From Lutraria lutraria (Eukaryota > Mollusca > Bivalvia > Venerida > Mactridae): DNA of 64,000 nt. A model generated the notes under the pieces. The model saw only the letters and a list, made by a program, of their open reading frames with translations. It ran no database searches and was not told the origin of the DNA. Each line of letters opens with the position of its first letter. Within the stretch, counting starts at the first letter, position 1. Both the position numbers and the translations under genes were made by a program. Location of the stretch: assembly GCA_964023205.1 (NCBI GenBank), contig OZ026835.1, positions 11,180,414 through 11,244,413 on the forward strand, in the 5' to 3' direction. Below, one piece after another: positions 47,513-59,259 of this stretch.

Positions 47513-48150
47513 GAAATTGACCTTACAAAATTGTCACGTTGCCTTTAGTTTGTGTCGTCTTGATACGAATTTAGTATATATTAATACATTAATTCTTGAA
47601 CCAGTACATACTCATCTTTTCTGATGTATCTGTTCAAATATTACTAAATAGAACACTAATATCTGCATTAGCTACACTGCTACATGGGCTGCATGATTCA
47701 CATTTAAGTCGATGCATTTTAGTCTATATGTTTTCTGGAAATATAATTAATTCTATTACACATTTAAAAAAGATTTGTTGCTATGTTAAAGGGGGTCATT
47801 TGCTTTCCTTTCTCAAATTATGCATGTGAAGAAAAGAACTGACGGAAAAGTTGATTTGGACAATATCTAGCACATGCTGAAGTTTTTCGGCAAAGATTGC
47901 TATTAATTATGGAAGGAAACCTTTATAACTCGTTGTTGTATTGAAACCGAAAGGGTATCCTCGGTCTATTTTTAGAAATGTGTACTTCCTATTTTACTTG
48001 TATTTCTAATTATGTAAACAACGAAACATGTCAGACAGGCCGTGCAAAGTAAGAGAATGTGTTTTAATTAATCTTCTATATCAATACGAGGTTTTAGTTA
48101 AGGTTGGTCACGGGTTTCCTCCTGAAAAATTGCCATCACTACAGAGTTCG
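46199..48150. repeat. Tandem duplication, unit 1
   Basis: Direct copy of 48151-50232, starting AGCAAGGGAT and ending ACTACAGAGTT. Most positions are identical; the main difference is the 133-bp gap after 46698. Unit 1 ends inside a MITE-like sequence (GGTTGGTCACGGGTTTCC). Confidence 0.9.
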
Positions 48151-50232
48151 AGCAAGGGATGAGATGGCATCCAATGATTATTAAGTGGTGTCTTTTTATT
48201 CGGCAGAAATCCCAAGCAGCATATTACGCAATTAGAGATGCCGGTTTTATACAACTACCTAGCAATAGAAATTTGTTTGACTATTCGAATTACATTAAAA
48301 GTGATATAGGGTTGAATGCAGATGTTTTGAAACTTTAAAAAATGAAGCTAACAAGCACAAAATGTTTGAGGAAGAGTGGAGGAAGTATGTGGGTATACTG
48401 TTTGATGAGATCAGTGTGAAAGAAGATTTAGTGTATGATAAATCATCTGGATAACTTATCGGTTACTGCAATTTGGATGTTATTGGTAATAATATACTGC
48501 AGATGGAGAATTGTTTAAGTGGGAGGGACAATCGTATTGCCAAGTGCATTCTAGTTTTGATGGCCAGAGGAGTTGCAACCTCTTTGCAATTTCCCCTTGC
48601 TAATCAAAGCATCTCTGCAGACTTTTTATATCCAATTATTTGGACAGCAGTGACCGTTCTAGAACAACATTAAATTACGGATACTTTTCTTGACATATGA
48701 CGGTGCAACTGCAAACAAAAAATTCTTCAACATGCACAAACTGCCTGGATATAACAGTTTAAATTATTAAGTTAACCCAATAGATCCAAGTAGAAATATT
48801 TACTTTATATCAGACGTGCCACATTTGCCACGAAATTGCTTTAGTAATTCATACTCCCACCGTAATACAAGAAGACTTTGGAGAAATGGGAAGGATAATT
48901 CCTGGATGCATGTTGTCCGTCTCTTTGAAGAACATTGTGAATTTAATATGTACACCCCTTGTCCAAGATTTTCTAGAAAACATATAGACTTAAATGCATT
49001 CTCTTACATGAAGGTGAATCTTGCACCCCAGGTAATGAGTAGCAGTGTAACTAATGCTTTACAAGATTATTACAATGAAAGTGTGTCTGAGACTGTCCTA
49101 TACATACAAAATGTGATTAAGTTTTTTTGATATTATGAATGTCAGGTCACTGGTTTAAGGGAGGAATAAGAGAAACCCTGATTTGATTCCTTTCATTTCC
49201 TCTGATGATGTAGGCTAGACTGGTTAGAGAATGACTTTTTGCATTATTTTGACTACTGGGCTGAACGTGTAACTCAACGACCGGGTCAGTTTACAAAAGA
49301 AGAATGGTCTGGAATGCAGCTAAGTTATCAGACAATAGATGGTCTAAGGTTTTCAGTCTTGTCTATTGTTTCCAGTGTCAAGTTTTTGTTAAATCAAGGT
49401 TGTCATTTTGTGTTGACTAGTGTGTTCAAACAGGATCCACTAGAACAACACTTTGGTCACTATATGCACAAAGGCGGAAAGAACAAAAACCCAACAGTTC
49501 GAAAAGTTCGTCATAGTTTGACAAATATACGAACAGTTGGTGCGCAAGCATTGGCACCACGTCGTGGAAACACAGAGTCCCTTGGGGTGTTGTAAGAAAT
49601 TGACCTTACAAAATTGTCACGTTGCCTTTAGTTTATGTCGTCTTGATACGAATTTAGTATATATTAATACAATAATTCTTGAACCAGTACATACTCATCT
49701 TTTCTGATGTATCTGTTCAAATATTACTAAATAGAACACTAATATCTGCATTAGCTACACTGCTACATGGGCTGCATGATTCACATTTAAGTCGATGCAT
49801 TTTAGTCTATATGTTTTCTGGAAATATAATTAATTCTATTACACATTTAAAAAAGATTTGTTGCTATGTTAAAGGGGGTCATTTGCTTTCCTTTCTCAAA
49901 TTATGCATGTGAAGAAAAGAACTGACGGAAAAGTTGATTTGGACAATATCTAGCACATGCTGAAGTTTTTCGGCAAAGATTGCTATTAATTATGGAAGGA
50001 AACCTTTATAACTCGTTGTTGTATTGAAACCGAAAGGGTATCCTCGGTCTATTTTTAGAAATGTGTACTTCCTATTTTACTTGTATTTCTAATTATGTAA
50101 ACAACGAAACATGTCAGACTGGCCGTGCACAGTAAGAAAAACGTGTTTTAATTAATCTTCTATATCAATACGAGGATTTAGTTAAGGTTGGTCACGGGTT
50201 TCCTCCTGAAAAATTGCCATCACTACAGAGTT
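48151..50232. repeat. Tandem duplication, unit 2
   Basis: Second unit of the direct duplication. It keeps 48651-48783, which unit 1 lacks. The junction at 48149-48152 joins MITE sequence directly to mid-transposase sequence. Confidence 0.9.
48152..49595 (+). pseudogene. P-element/THAP9-like transposase, copy 2
   Basis: 5'-truncated duplicate of copy 1. It keeps the YDGATANKKFFNMHKLPGY segment (about 48696), a hallmark of P-type transposases, then SDVPHLPRNC, RKHIDLNAFSYMKVNL and the DPLEQHFGHYMHKGG end. It has its own stops (for example near 48337 and 48452) and a frameshift before YDGAT, plus the frameshift near 49213 shared with copy 1. Confidence 0.8.
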
Positions 50233-50563
50233 GGATCAAAACCTTTTAAGATTTAATGACGGCAAAGTGAAGCTATATTAACTTTTTCGGATTTGTAAAT
50301 GATTCAGCATTGTGCACAGTAAATTTCATAGCTTAATATGCAAAATTATCGGAGCAGTACAAGAAATAACGCGAAAAAAAACATATACAACATATCGCTC
50401 CACTAGGTGGCCGTTTTTTGAGCGGTTTCAATGGAAATATCATTTGAATACACCATTTTTGCTTTTGCCAATATTTTGAAGGATGTTCCTGCAAAAAGAT
50501 TTTCTTGTGCGTTGACTTCTAGAAACTGAACACTTTTCGGAAGGAAACCCGTGACCCATATTA
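50182..50563. mobile_element. MITE with GGGTCACGGGTTTCC-type ends
   Basis: Inverted ends: GGTTGGTCACGGGTTTCCTCC at the left and GGAAGGAAACCCGTGACCC at the right. Non-coding. A truncated left half of the same element ends unit 1 near 48105-48148, so the duplication breakpoint fell inside it. Confidence 0.65.
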
Positions 50564-52100
50564 AGTATTAAAATATATTTGTCTTATTTATGTTTATTCA
50601 ACACCACCATAACATGTAGTCTTCGTGCATTTACCTAGTTTTGAAAGCGAGGTTTAATTTTTGGCAGGGGTCTTAAAATAGTTATATCTAGGGTGCGCAC
50701 CCTAGTTAGGAAATACCTATTCAATAATGAAAAAAAAGGGTTTTAAAATGGGTATTTTTCGGTTCTCCAAGTGAAATACATATACTTCGAATTCAAAATA
50801 ACGTATACAATCACTTTTTTAAAAGTTCTTTCTACTCAAATATTCCAACGTAAAACCTTTAAAGAGTGTAATTGCATCTTTTTACTGAGTTAGTGAAATG
50901 AACATTATAATTGTCTTTATACTGAAAAATGACCTACTTTCATTGCCTTATATACAAACTTAAAGGGATAACAACACTGCTATTCATTGTATAAGTATGC
51001 CATTTTTTTTAAATGGTAAACCATTTTCCTTCATGACATACCTATAAACATTATAAAGGTTTTCCAATTATATCCGCATTTTGAGCTTAACATTTTGGGC
51101 TATAATACAATGAAGGCACCTTAAAAAACAATAAACGATGCTATATTTTGCATATTTTTTCTGAATGCAGAAAATGCATAAAAATGTATACAAAATATAC
51201 CGTGTCAAATGTATTAAACTTCTAATTTAACATTATCAAAATCTATAATAAGAACGTCTGATTTTGTTTACGTGATTCAATATGTCAACAGAATACATAT
51301 GATCATGTTTTCTGTACAGTACAGGTTGTGTTTAATGACTATTTGCAACTTGATTTTGACATTTGTTGATGAAAACTTAAAGATTTCATTTGTTTCACAT
51401 GAATATTGAAACTATTTACTATATATATCTATATGTATACAGTATAAAGAAATGATATCAATTATAGAGTTGTAATTGTTGTAGCTTAGGATGTTTACAA
51501 CGAAATAGCTTTTGAAATAAGTGCATCAGAAACAATGCATATTATTTATTTAATGATATTCTTTTTTATAGAACCTGTCAAAGCTGAATAATTACATGGT
51601 CACAAAGTGCAATTATTTCTAGGTTTGTACCACAGGGAATGTTCCATTCAGAATTGTTATTTGATAATATGTAGCGTATTGTAAATATACATACATTGGA
51701 CAATCAATTTTAAGAAAATAATCCAACATCACAGACACTGAAGCTAAAAATAAAGGCTAGCGTTGACTAAAAATCACACAATACAAAGGAACATATGTGA
51801 TATGATCAGGAATCACATTATGCGTTACTACACTTTTATATGTACGTAACCATATTTCATGCTATCGGGATAGCTGGCTTTACTTAACTTAGTGATTGTG
51901 ATGTTCTAATTTTGGATGCCAGTATGGAGACATTTTTCTTTTAATACACCCCTTAAACTGTTGCCAGATTTAATTTTAATCGCAGTTGACTGTCTGATTT
52001 TATTTTGTAATGCCAGTTTGTTTCTTTCAACACGTGCAATCGCAAATCCCCGTATTGTCATAAATAAAGTAACTATGTTTTCCAGATAGCTTTGGGACTG
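50564..52100. other. Stretch without a recognised gene
   Basis: AT-rich; no recognisable coding frame or terminal repeats. Near 51572 the phrase CTGTCAAAGCTGAATAATTACA matches one end of the MITE at 57416, perhaps a lone half copy. Confidence 0.4.
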
Positions 52101-52106
52101 TTCATT

Positions 52107-53001
52107 TCAATGCTCAATCATTTCAGAATCTGTTGTTAGGAATAATGTGTAATGTTTAACCATATAGTCTCCCACGACATGTTCAGCTATAGCACATTTT
52201 GATGTGGATTTAGGTGTTGGTTCATTTGGACTGATTTTCCGAAAATCATTATCCATGGACCGTGTCAGGAGAAAGAATTCATCACATGGCCGCTGCAGAC
52301 CACCTTCATTTTTTTCTGTCAAAGAAAGAAGCATACGTTTCAATGATTTTTTCGGAACTTAGGTCTGATGTTAGACTTTCTATTACATTTAGCTTTAGGC
52401 TTCTTGTCTGTTGGTCATGAATTCTTTTGTACTTGGCTTTAAGAGCATGTATAATGTAACCATGGAGATATGTAGAACAGAAGTTTTTGGTCATTATCTG
52501 AACGCAGCTTAGTATTCTCCTTAGGCGTTTTTTCCATGTTTTTCGATAAACTGATGAGAAGAGAATTTGTCATCTCCAGTATAAATATTTGTAAAAAGCC
52601 ACGTGTGTCATCAGGGCATGGGCACTTAACACTTCTCAATAGTTTTTCAATTTCAGTCATATCCTTGCTCTGTCGGATTTCATGCAGTTTCTTAAACAGC
52701 TGTTCTCTTTCCTCACTGAAAATAGTGTTAACTGGTACAAATGTCAGCTTTTCAAATATAATTTTAGTCTGTAACATGAATTCCTCATTTGTGTCACAAA
52801 AGTCTGCTATTTCACTTACAGTTGATCTGCCAAAAAGGTTATGATTAGGACTGTTCTGGATTTCTGGTTGGTCATGTGAAAACTCTTTTCAAAAATATCT
52901 ATGTATATATCGTTTAGAATCCATGCTGAATTAGAGGATGCTTTCAGTTTGCTAGGCGGTTGTGGTTCAGCAGCAGAGTTGGGGTCTGTATTTTTGTTCA
53001 T
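52107..53001 (-). pseudogene. Decayed transposase-like gene, C-terminal part
   Basis: Three minus-strand frames read on from one another with frameshifts: MNKNTDPNSAAEPQPPSK... (53001 on), then EEREQLFKKLHEIRQSKDMTE... (about 52710), then STYLHGYIIHALKAKYKR and finally GGLQRPCDEFFLLTRSMD (52107-52343). The 'GYI(I/V)...' plus later 'GGL..P..EFF' layout resembles the C-termini of several DNA transposases, but I cannot name the family. Frameshifts mean it is broken. Confidence 0.4.
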
Positions 53002-53323
53002 TTTCGGTAGAATCTTTCTGTGTTTACTAGCTGCAATGTATATAATTGTTTTATAGGATTTTTATGTATATATCTCTATTATTATTCCAGCTGCTGCTCT
53101 TTAAGAATATATATTTTGAAGCATGTTTTATTTTTTCACTGCTTTTGGTAACATATCATACACACCAGACTCTGTGTCTTTAAAACGTTCAGTCATGTTG
53201 AGCTGAGTTTGTGCTCAACTTTGAAATTCTTGATATTTTGCTATTTAATTATGTAACTACCAAATGTTGTTGTTGTTTTTTTATAATTAAAGTGACAAAA
53301 ATGTGTTCATTCTTATCTTTAAT

Positions 53324-54223
53324 TAGAGCTTTTCCGATTTGGCTGCGTACCGGTTCAGTGCTGAACGTTATGCGTATTGTATCGGAAAGTCCCGTATCGG
53401 CCATTTTGCGTTCTTTTGGGGGGTATTTATTAAAAACTCTCAGAATGTTGAACAACTGAACTAGATTTGCGAATTTACTCTGACAATGCTTACTCAACTA
53501 ATATCCGGGATTCCATACTCTATTTTGTAGATACTAGCAGCATGAGGTTATTTAAAGCTAGACTAAGAATTCGATTCGAATATTCAGATTTTGTCAAGTA
53601 GATATTGACTTATAAATTGTATTACGCCACCATGTAATTTTACCAAAAATACGGCAGCAGTTTTGGTTTGCCGATTAATGAAATAAAGACGCACGCAGCT
53701 GTCTGTAAAAATTGTTAACACGATGTCAAGTATAGTGGTTGGACTAGCAACCTTAGAACACATATGTCTCGTCATCATAACATCCAAGTTGCAGGTTTCA
53801 GAAGTCATTATTAATTTAGTATTTTAATCAATTTGATAATCATAACCCTGATTCTTTAAAAGAAAAGTATATGGCTAGGTTCTATTCTTGATATACTAGT
53901 ATATCATTTATGGGACAGAGATTAAAACTTGCTTCTGTTATGATAACATTTCTCATAATTATTTAATTTCCACAATATTAACTAACATATGTGCATCAAA
54001 TTGATGACTTTAAGTACAAGACAACTTTAGTTTTACACGTTTTAACAGTTAATTTTGACTTTCTAGCATCAAACAAGTGTGCAGAGTTACCAAGAAACAC
54101 TGATATTATAACGTTTTTCATTACTTAGAAATATTTTTATATCTTATCGTTAATATCGCATATCGCTGATACCGTATCGCAATACGTATCGTATCAGCTG
54201 AGATCTGTATCGGGACAGCCCTA
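53324..54223 (+). mobile_element. 900-bp hAT element, deletion derivative
   Basis: Flanked by a perfect 8-bp target duplication TCTTTAAT (53316-53323 and 54224-54231). Ends TAGAGCTTTTCCGAT and, inverted, TAGGGCTGTCCCGATAC, of hAT type. A broken BED finger is inside (53660-53800). The rest of the transposase is gone. Confidence 0.88.
53660..53800 (+). pseudogene. Remnant of a hAT BED zinc finger
   Basis: One plus-strand frame reads HAAVCKNC, a stop, HDVKYSG, then TSNLRTHMSRHH: the C..C and H...H pattern of the BED finger of ZBED/hAT transposases. A premature stop after the second Cys shows it is dead. Confidence 0.6.
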
Positions 54224-54361
54224 TCTTTAATAGATATACATTAAACAGTTCAAAAACATTTCATGCTTAGTTGAAAATCAGTTTTGAGACTATGAGCACA
54301 TAGCCAGGACATTTTAGTTCTTCAGTCTGTGAATTTAGGGTTTCGAACTACTTGTTGGAAT

Positions 54362-55540
54362 CAAAGGGTCATGTCACATAAAAATATCATTACAAGAAAA
54401 AAAATCTTTAAAAAAAATTATAAAAATTATTTCATATTTATATAGACAAGGGGTGGAACTCTTGAAATACGCTATACAATTGGGTATATCATGGCCGTGT
54501 AACCCACTATTACCATACTAAATCACATTAAATAACAAGCGTGACATCGAAATTACGATTTTGTATAATAACTGAATATAAGTTACATTTACCCCCCACA
54601 AAATATTAATCGCCTGTCATTTATTTATTAATTATGCGAAGATTTTATATTAATTGCCGAAATCTATTTCAATTGGCAGCCATTTTGTTGTTTTGTAACG
54701 AGGCATTTCATTAGTCATTCGAGGTTCCCGTTTTACAATCATCTGACATTCACACGGCGGGGTAAGCCGGAAACAATTTACCGCCGGAAAGCTGTCTAGT
54801 AATAAACATTATAAACATTGAAGCGTGCAATTTGATAACCTTTTCAGAAAGGCGAAAATAAACGCACTGTACAGATAGCACAAAAACAACGCACGAAATT
54901 CATGATTTTTTAATTTTCGGTGTTAACAAACAAATATCTGTAACCCAGTTTTGATTGCGCAAACTTGCCTCAATTAGTCTCAAGCCGGGAACAAGGGGGT
55001 ATCGTCCAATCGAATCGTTTGATACAACGTCGCACACCGAGACAAAATAGCCGATAAATAAACCTGTCGGTACGGATTTTGATATTTAACTCGCTACACA
55101 ATCAGTAATTGACCAGTGATTTAATTGTTTGTTGCAAGTTAGTATATTTTTGTGTCGGCTATTGTATGCGCCATAAATTATATGCAGGTGCTCGTCTTGT
55201 TTTGCAATTTAGCATGTATTCTTCTAGATTCCTTCGGTTACACGGTCGTGTAAAACCGCTTCTTTTTTATGCGAGTAGACGTAATGTTAAGTCTGCTATA
55301 ACTAAAATACTTCATTTGGAAAATTCTTTTTTTTGGGCAGTTGAGAGGATATATAGTTGTCGTCAATTGGATATATATATCAGTACTGTGCGTCGTTTCT
55401 ACATTTGAACAGAACCAATATTCTGCGAATTTTGACAAATTTTCATTTCGTGTGAGTTCCACCCCTTGTCTATATAAATATGAAATAATTTATGATAATG
55501 ATATTTTTTGTAGGATATTTTTATGTGACATGACCCTTTG
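54362..55540. mobile_element. 1179-bp element with ~105-bp inverted repeats
   Basis: Perfect 8-bp target duplication GTTGGAAT (54354-54361 and 55541-55548). Ends CAAAGGGTCATGTCACATAA and its inverse; the match continues with gaps through GGGGTGGAACTC, about 105 bp in. An 8-bp duplication fits hAT or P types. The open frame at 55109-55408 has no known relative. Confidence 0.85.
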
Positions 55541-55775
55541 GTTGGAATCACCAAAAGTGAATAGTTTTCTTTATATACTTAAATCGCACGTCTACAATAT
55601 TTACCTCTCTTGGTGGCATTCTTGTTACGCACAATTGACAGAAGATACATTGTATTTTGTTTCGATAATTCTAAGTATACTCCGGTAGGATATTCATATG
55701 TGACAACTACATTTTCTTAAACCTGATGTGCGAACTATCCTTGAATCTAGTGAACTTTTAGCCACAAACTTTGGC

Positions 55776-55967
55776 TCAGCACATCTTGTTAGATGAAATA
55801 TCATTTCTTTCTTTAAACACTTCTAACCACTCACTTGAACACTTTAAGTCAGTAAACCCTAGCTGGTCAGCAAATATTTTTGCTTTCTCCATAACCAACG
55901 GTCCTGACAGTGGTATGTCGTTAGAACGGCATTCCCTAAACCAGCGTAATACTGCGGTCTCAAACAT
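55776..55967 (-). pseudogene. CENP-B-type DNA-binding domain of a Tigger/pogo transposase
   Basis: The frame reads LRWFRECRSNDIPLSGPLV, MEKAKIFADQLG and WLEVFKERNDI, the classic second helix-turn-helix of Tigger/CENP-B proteins. No DDE domain follows: the frame stops at once, so this is a fragment. Confidence 0.75.
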
Positions 55968-56039
55968 TTAGTTATTACTTACTCTCGTATTTCGTCTTTT
56001 CGGACTGAACTAAATAATTCCAGTTTTAATGTCATCAGT

Positions 56040-56720
56040 TCCTTTTATCCAACCAGACAAAATATTTTTGGGCACACTGTACTGACCGATTTATGCTGTC
56101 GTCCAATTTCCACACGGCACAAGGTTGACACCAGTTTGATCCCATTTAATTACCATCTCGTCAGGAATCCCATGGCTCGAGATCAATTGCTGTTGAAATT
56201 CGTTGGATGTTAGTATTTTGATAACAACGAAGTCAGTGGGAAGGGCATTCACTCTTTCTGTTCATAAAAAGGATAATAATTGTGATACTTTGGCAGAAAC
56301 AATAAACATATACTTTATTATTACATGTTGCAACAAAGAAATAATGTTTCTTATGTACTAATGATAGTACTTGGTACAGACACTTGTTTAGAAAAAATTA
56401 CCCCACCACCACGTTCGCTCTGGGTGGTTCTTGGCTGTTTAAAAAACAATAAAAGATTAAATTGGATACCTTTCACGTTTAGCGAAACCTATTCGCCTTT
56501 TTAATAGCCTTGGTAATTCCTTTGATAATTCGATTGTGCCTCCATTCTGCTGCAACAGACTAACATTCTCATATTGGATAATTCCGGTTGCTGCAGCAAT
56601 AACAATGTTCGTATTCACGACACTGCCTGAATAACGTAATCCCATGATATACTCCTGGATAATTAGGTATATATCAGTAGATACAACAGTAGGCCTTCCC
56701 TGAGTGGGATTCTTTGGCAT
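56040..56720 (-). pseudogene. Pogo-like transposase fragment (N-terminal region and first catalytic Asp)
   Basis: Minus-strand 56720-56460 reads RGRPTVVS-like sequence (here QGRPTVVSTDIY), SGSVVNTNIVIAAATGI, NGGTIELSKE and KRRIGFAKR, a motif set I know from animal pogo-like transposases. Further along, near 56190-56080, HGIPDEMVIKWDQTGVNLVP carries the first catalytic Asp of the DDE domain. A stop follows and the second and third acids are absent. It may belong to the same broad family as the C-terminal piece at 6328-6747. Confidence 0.65.
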
Positions 56721-57415
56721 TTATTCTGTAAATAAGTTTCTATTGGGACTATCAATATAAGCATTTTTCATGATACGTACGATGCTCTCATTTACGGGAA
56801 TATCAAGGGCGAGCTGTCCTAGCTGGATCGTTTTCTATACAGAATTTAGCTTTTTCAAGCGGAAATCACTGGGTATTGTCCCGGTCGTTTTTGTTTTCTT
56901 GAAGAGGATGTTGGTGATGTCATTGTCGAAGATGGTGCTGGTGATTCACTTTCTACTTGTTTGAGCTCTTTATTGCCTAAGTAAATACAATGATACCAAA
57001 ACAAGTATGTTAATCATGTACATTATATAATGTTGAATATATACAATATTACACAATTATACTCAAAGCATGACTGAATTTCGACAACTATTACAAGTAT
57101 TATACTATAATGATTCATGGTACAGATACATACTTGAGCTTTATCTTTGTCTTCAAATCTAGTTGAATCAATGAAATTAATCATTGGTGGTTGTTTCACG
57201 TTAAATTTTCCTTTCCTTAGCCATCTTGACATGATAACATTATCTGACTAATAGATATACTTTACGTGTAGATGACACAAAATCTACAACCTATGAATTT
57301 ACATCGACTTTATATTTATACAAGTTGCTAAAAATCACTCACGAAACTCAAAAAAAGTATTGTGTGTTCAATGAACAATATTGTATTTTCAGTGAAATTA
57401 CATAAAAAATATATA

Positions 57416-57667
57416 GTGCGATTTTATTAACCTGTCAAAAGCTGAATAATTACACGGTTGCTGGATGCGAATAGTTTTAGCTTCGAATCACAGTCGATAG
57501 TTTTCGTTCATTTTACCGTTATGGAATCGTCCAGTCAACGTGTTTATACAACGGTAAAACGAAACTTATCGTATAACTTACGAAAGAAATCGAACCCCAA
57601 TGAAGCTAAACATAAATGCAATCATTGACCGTATAATTATGTAGCTTTGACAGTTTAATAATCGCAC
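57416..57667. mobile_element. 252-bp TA-flanked MITE
   Basis: Flanking TA at 57414-57415 and 57668-57669. Ends GTGCGATTTTATTAACCTGT and, inverted, GTGCGATTATTAAACTGTC, with the match continuing through AATAATTA. Non-coding. A half copy may lie near 51572. Confidence 0.7.
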
Positions 57668-57999
57668 TATACCTGTATGCAAGACACAAATCCGTTAGCC
57701 ATAACAACAACATTTTAACAGTAAACTGAATGTGTATTAATATAGTCGATACATCTTATTCATTCCACACTTGACACGATATTTGTCAGTAACGATACCT
57801 CAAGTGTGTACATTTGGTAAAACGTAAACTTAAGAGTTACTTCCCTTGAAATGGCGGGAATTTTTTTTTCGAAGTGTTTTGATTTTGGCGGTTATGAATG
57901 CAGGGCATGGGTTTAATTTGGTTGGATATGTAAGCGCCAAGTATAGAACCTGCCAATATAAGAAATTCGTAAAAAAAACAAAATTTTGCAGACATAAAG

Positions 58000-59110
58000 A
58001 CCCTGCGACCGATGACTGTTTTCTTGTTATACAGACTAAAGAAAAAACGTTTTTCTACTGCTACCCAACTTCGTACTGACCTTCAAAAGCTTCTATGGTC
58101 TACGTTTCAATCGAAACTACACGCCCACGTTTGCACGAAAGTGGTTTGCGGTCAAGAAGACCATGCATACGGATCCCGCTGTTTTCAGCTACGATGTGCT
58201 TGGGCCCAAAGGGGTTTGTCACGAAAAAAAAATCAAAAAAATTGTTTTTCCATGTAACCCATATATATATATAGAAGGGAAAGAACTTCGACAATTCGAA
58301 TTGTCCAACGCGTGTTATAAACTTCCATGTTATTGCAATGCAGTACAAAATATTTAACTCATATATAGTGCTACGTATGGGCAACTCAACACGCTTACAG
58401 AAAATGTATACTTTTACTACCTTTAAAGATATTCTAAACTCGCTATTGAAGATTTTCCACTCGAAAAATGGTCAAATTTTACAAAACGACACACTGTCGT
58501 AAAATCGCGCTCATGTGCACAGCGACTGATGATCTCGACGATCAGTTTGTTGTGCGCATTAAAACATACTACACGTTATTTTTATTTGTACCATTTACAT
58601 GTATAGTTATTTTTTCATATTGTTTCATTCATTTTCGCACATTTTATAATTATTTTCGATAATGTCTGTTTTGTTTAATGTATGTTTGTTTCATTTTCTT
58701 GTTTTTAAAGTATTATATCTGATTGATAAAAGTCAGTTCGCTATATGCGCATTTAGACATACAACACGAATGGGCGTGTTATAGTATGCTGAAGGCCAGG
58801 GTAATGTTTCATGCAGCAAACATTACTGAACACCGTCACAGGGATTGAAGCACTGACATTGACTTCTCTGACGAAGGCACACTGACTGTCCAGCGGTATC
58901 GAGATGATAAGGCTGTACGCTGGTGCCGTTAATAGTGATTTAATTTTGATGGACGATATTGCCCGTCCTCATACGGCAAATGTCGTCCACGAGTACTTGC
59001 ACATAGAGGACATTTATCGTTTGGACTGGCCAGTCCGAATCCCTTACCTAAATCCTATTGAGCGCATGTGGAATGAGTCACCACCCGCATTTCAGCGGGT
59101 CAGGTTCAAC
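58000..59110 (+). pseudogene. Tc1-like transposase remnant
   Basis: The N-terminal half, in shifting frames at 58025-58230, gives KKRFSTATQLRTDL, SIETTRPRLHESGLRSRRP, matching Tc1 helix-turn-helix regions. The C-terminal end at 58868-59090 gives GTLTVQRYRDD, then ILMDDIARPHTANVVHEYL, DWPVRIPYLNPIERMW, with the second catalytic Asp. Between 58262 and 58800 the middle is missing or replaced by unrecognised AT-rich DNA. Frameshifts throughout; dead. Confidence 0.75.
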
Positions 59111-59259
59111 TAAGAAGCACACAGGAATTTGGGACCTTCCTTGTGGCAGAGTGAAACCCAATTCAACAAGCGGTAATAAGAAATCTGATAGGAGTTATGC
59201 TGTCACTGCAACGGATCACATGCTCGTATTTAACCAAATTCGGTTCCATCAATAGTTGT

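Noticed and set aside
47596..47829. 77-codon frame perfectly repeated at 49679-49912 as a conserved small gene
   Set aside because: Its identity is explained by the recent tandem duplication; it has no independent support.
55109..55688. Overlapping 99- and 115-codon frames as genes
   Set aside because: They run through the inverted repeat and target duplication of the 54362-55540 element and show no known domain.
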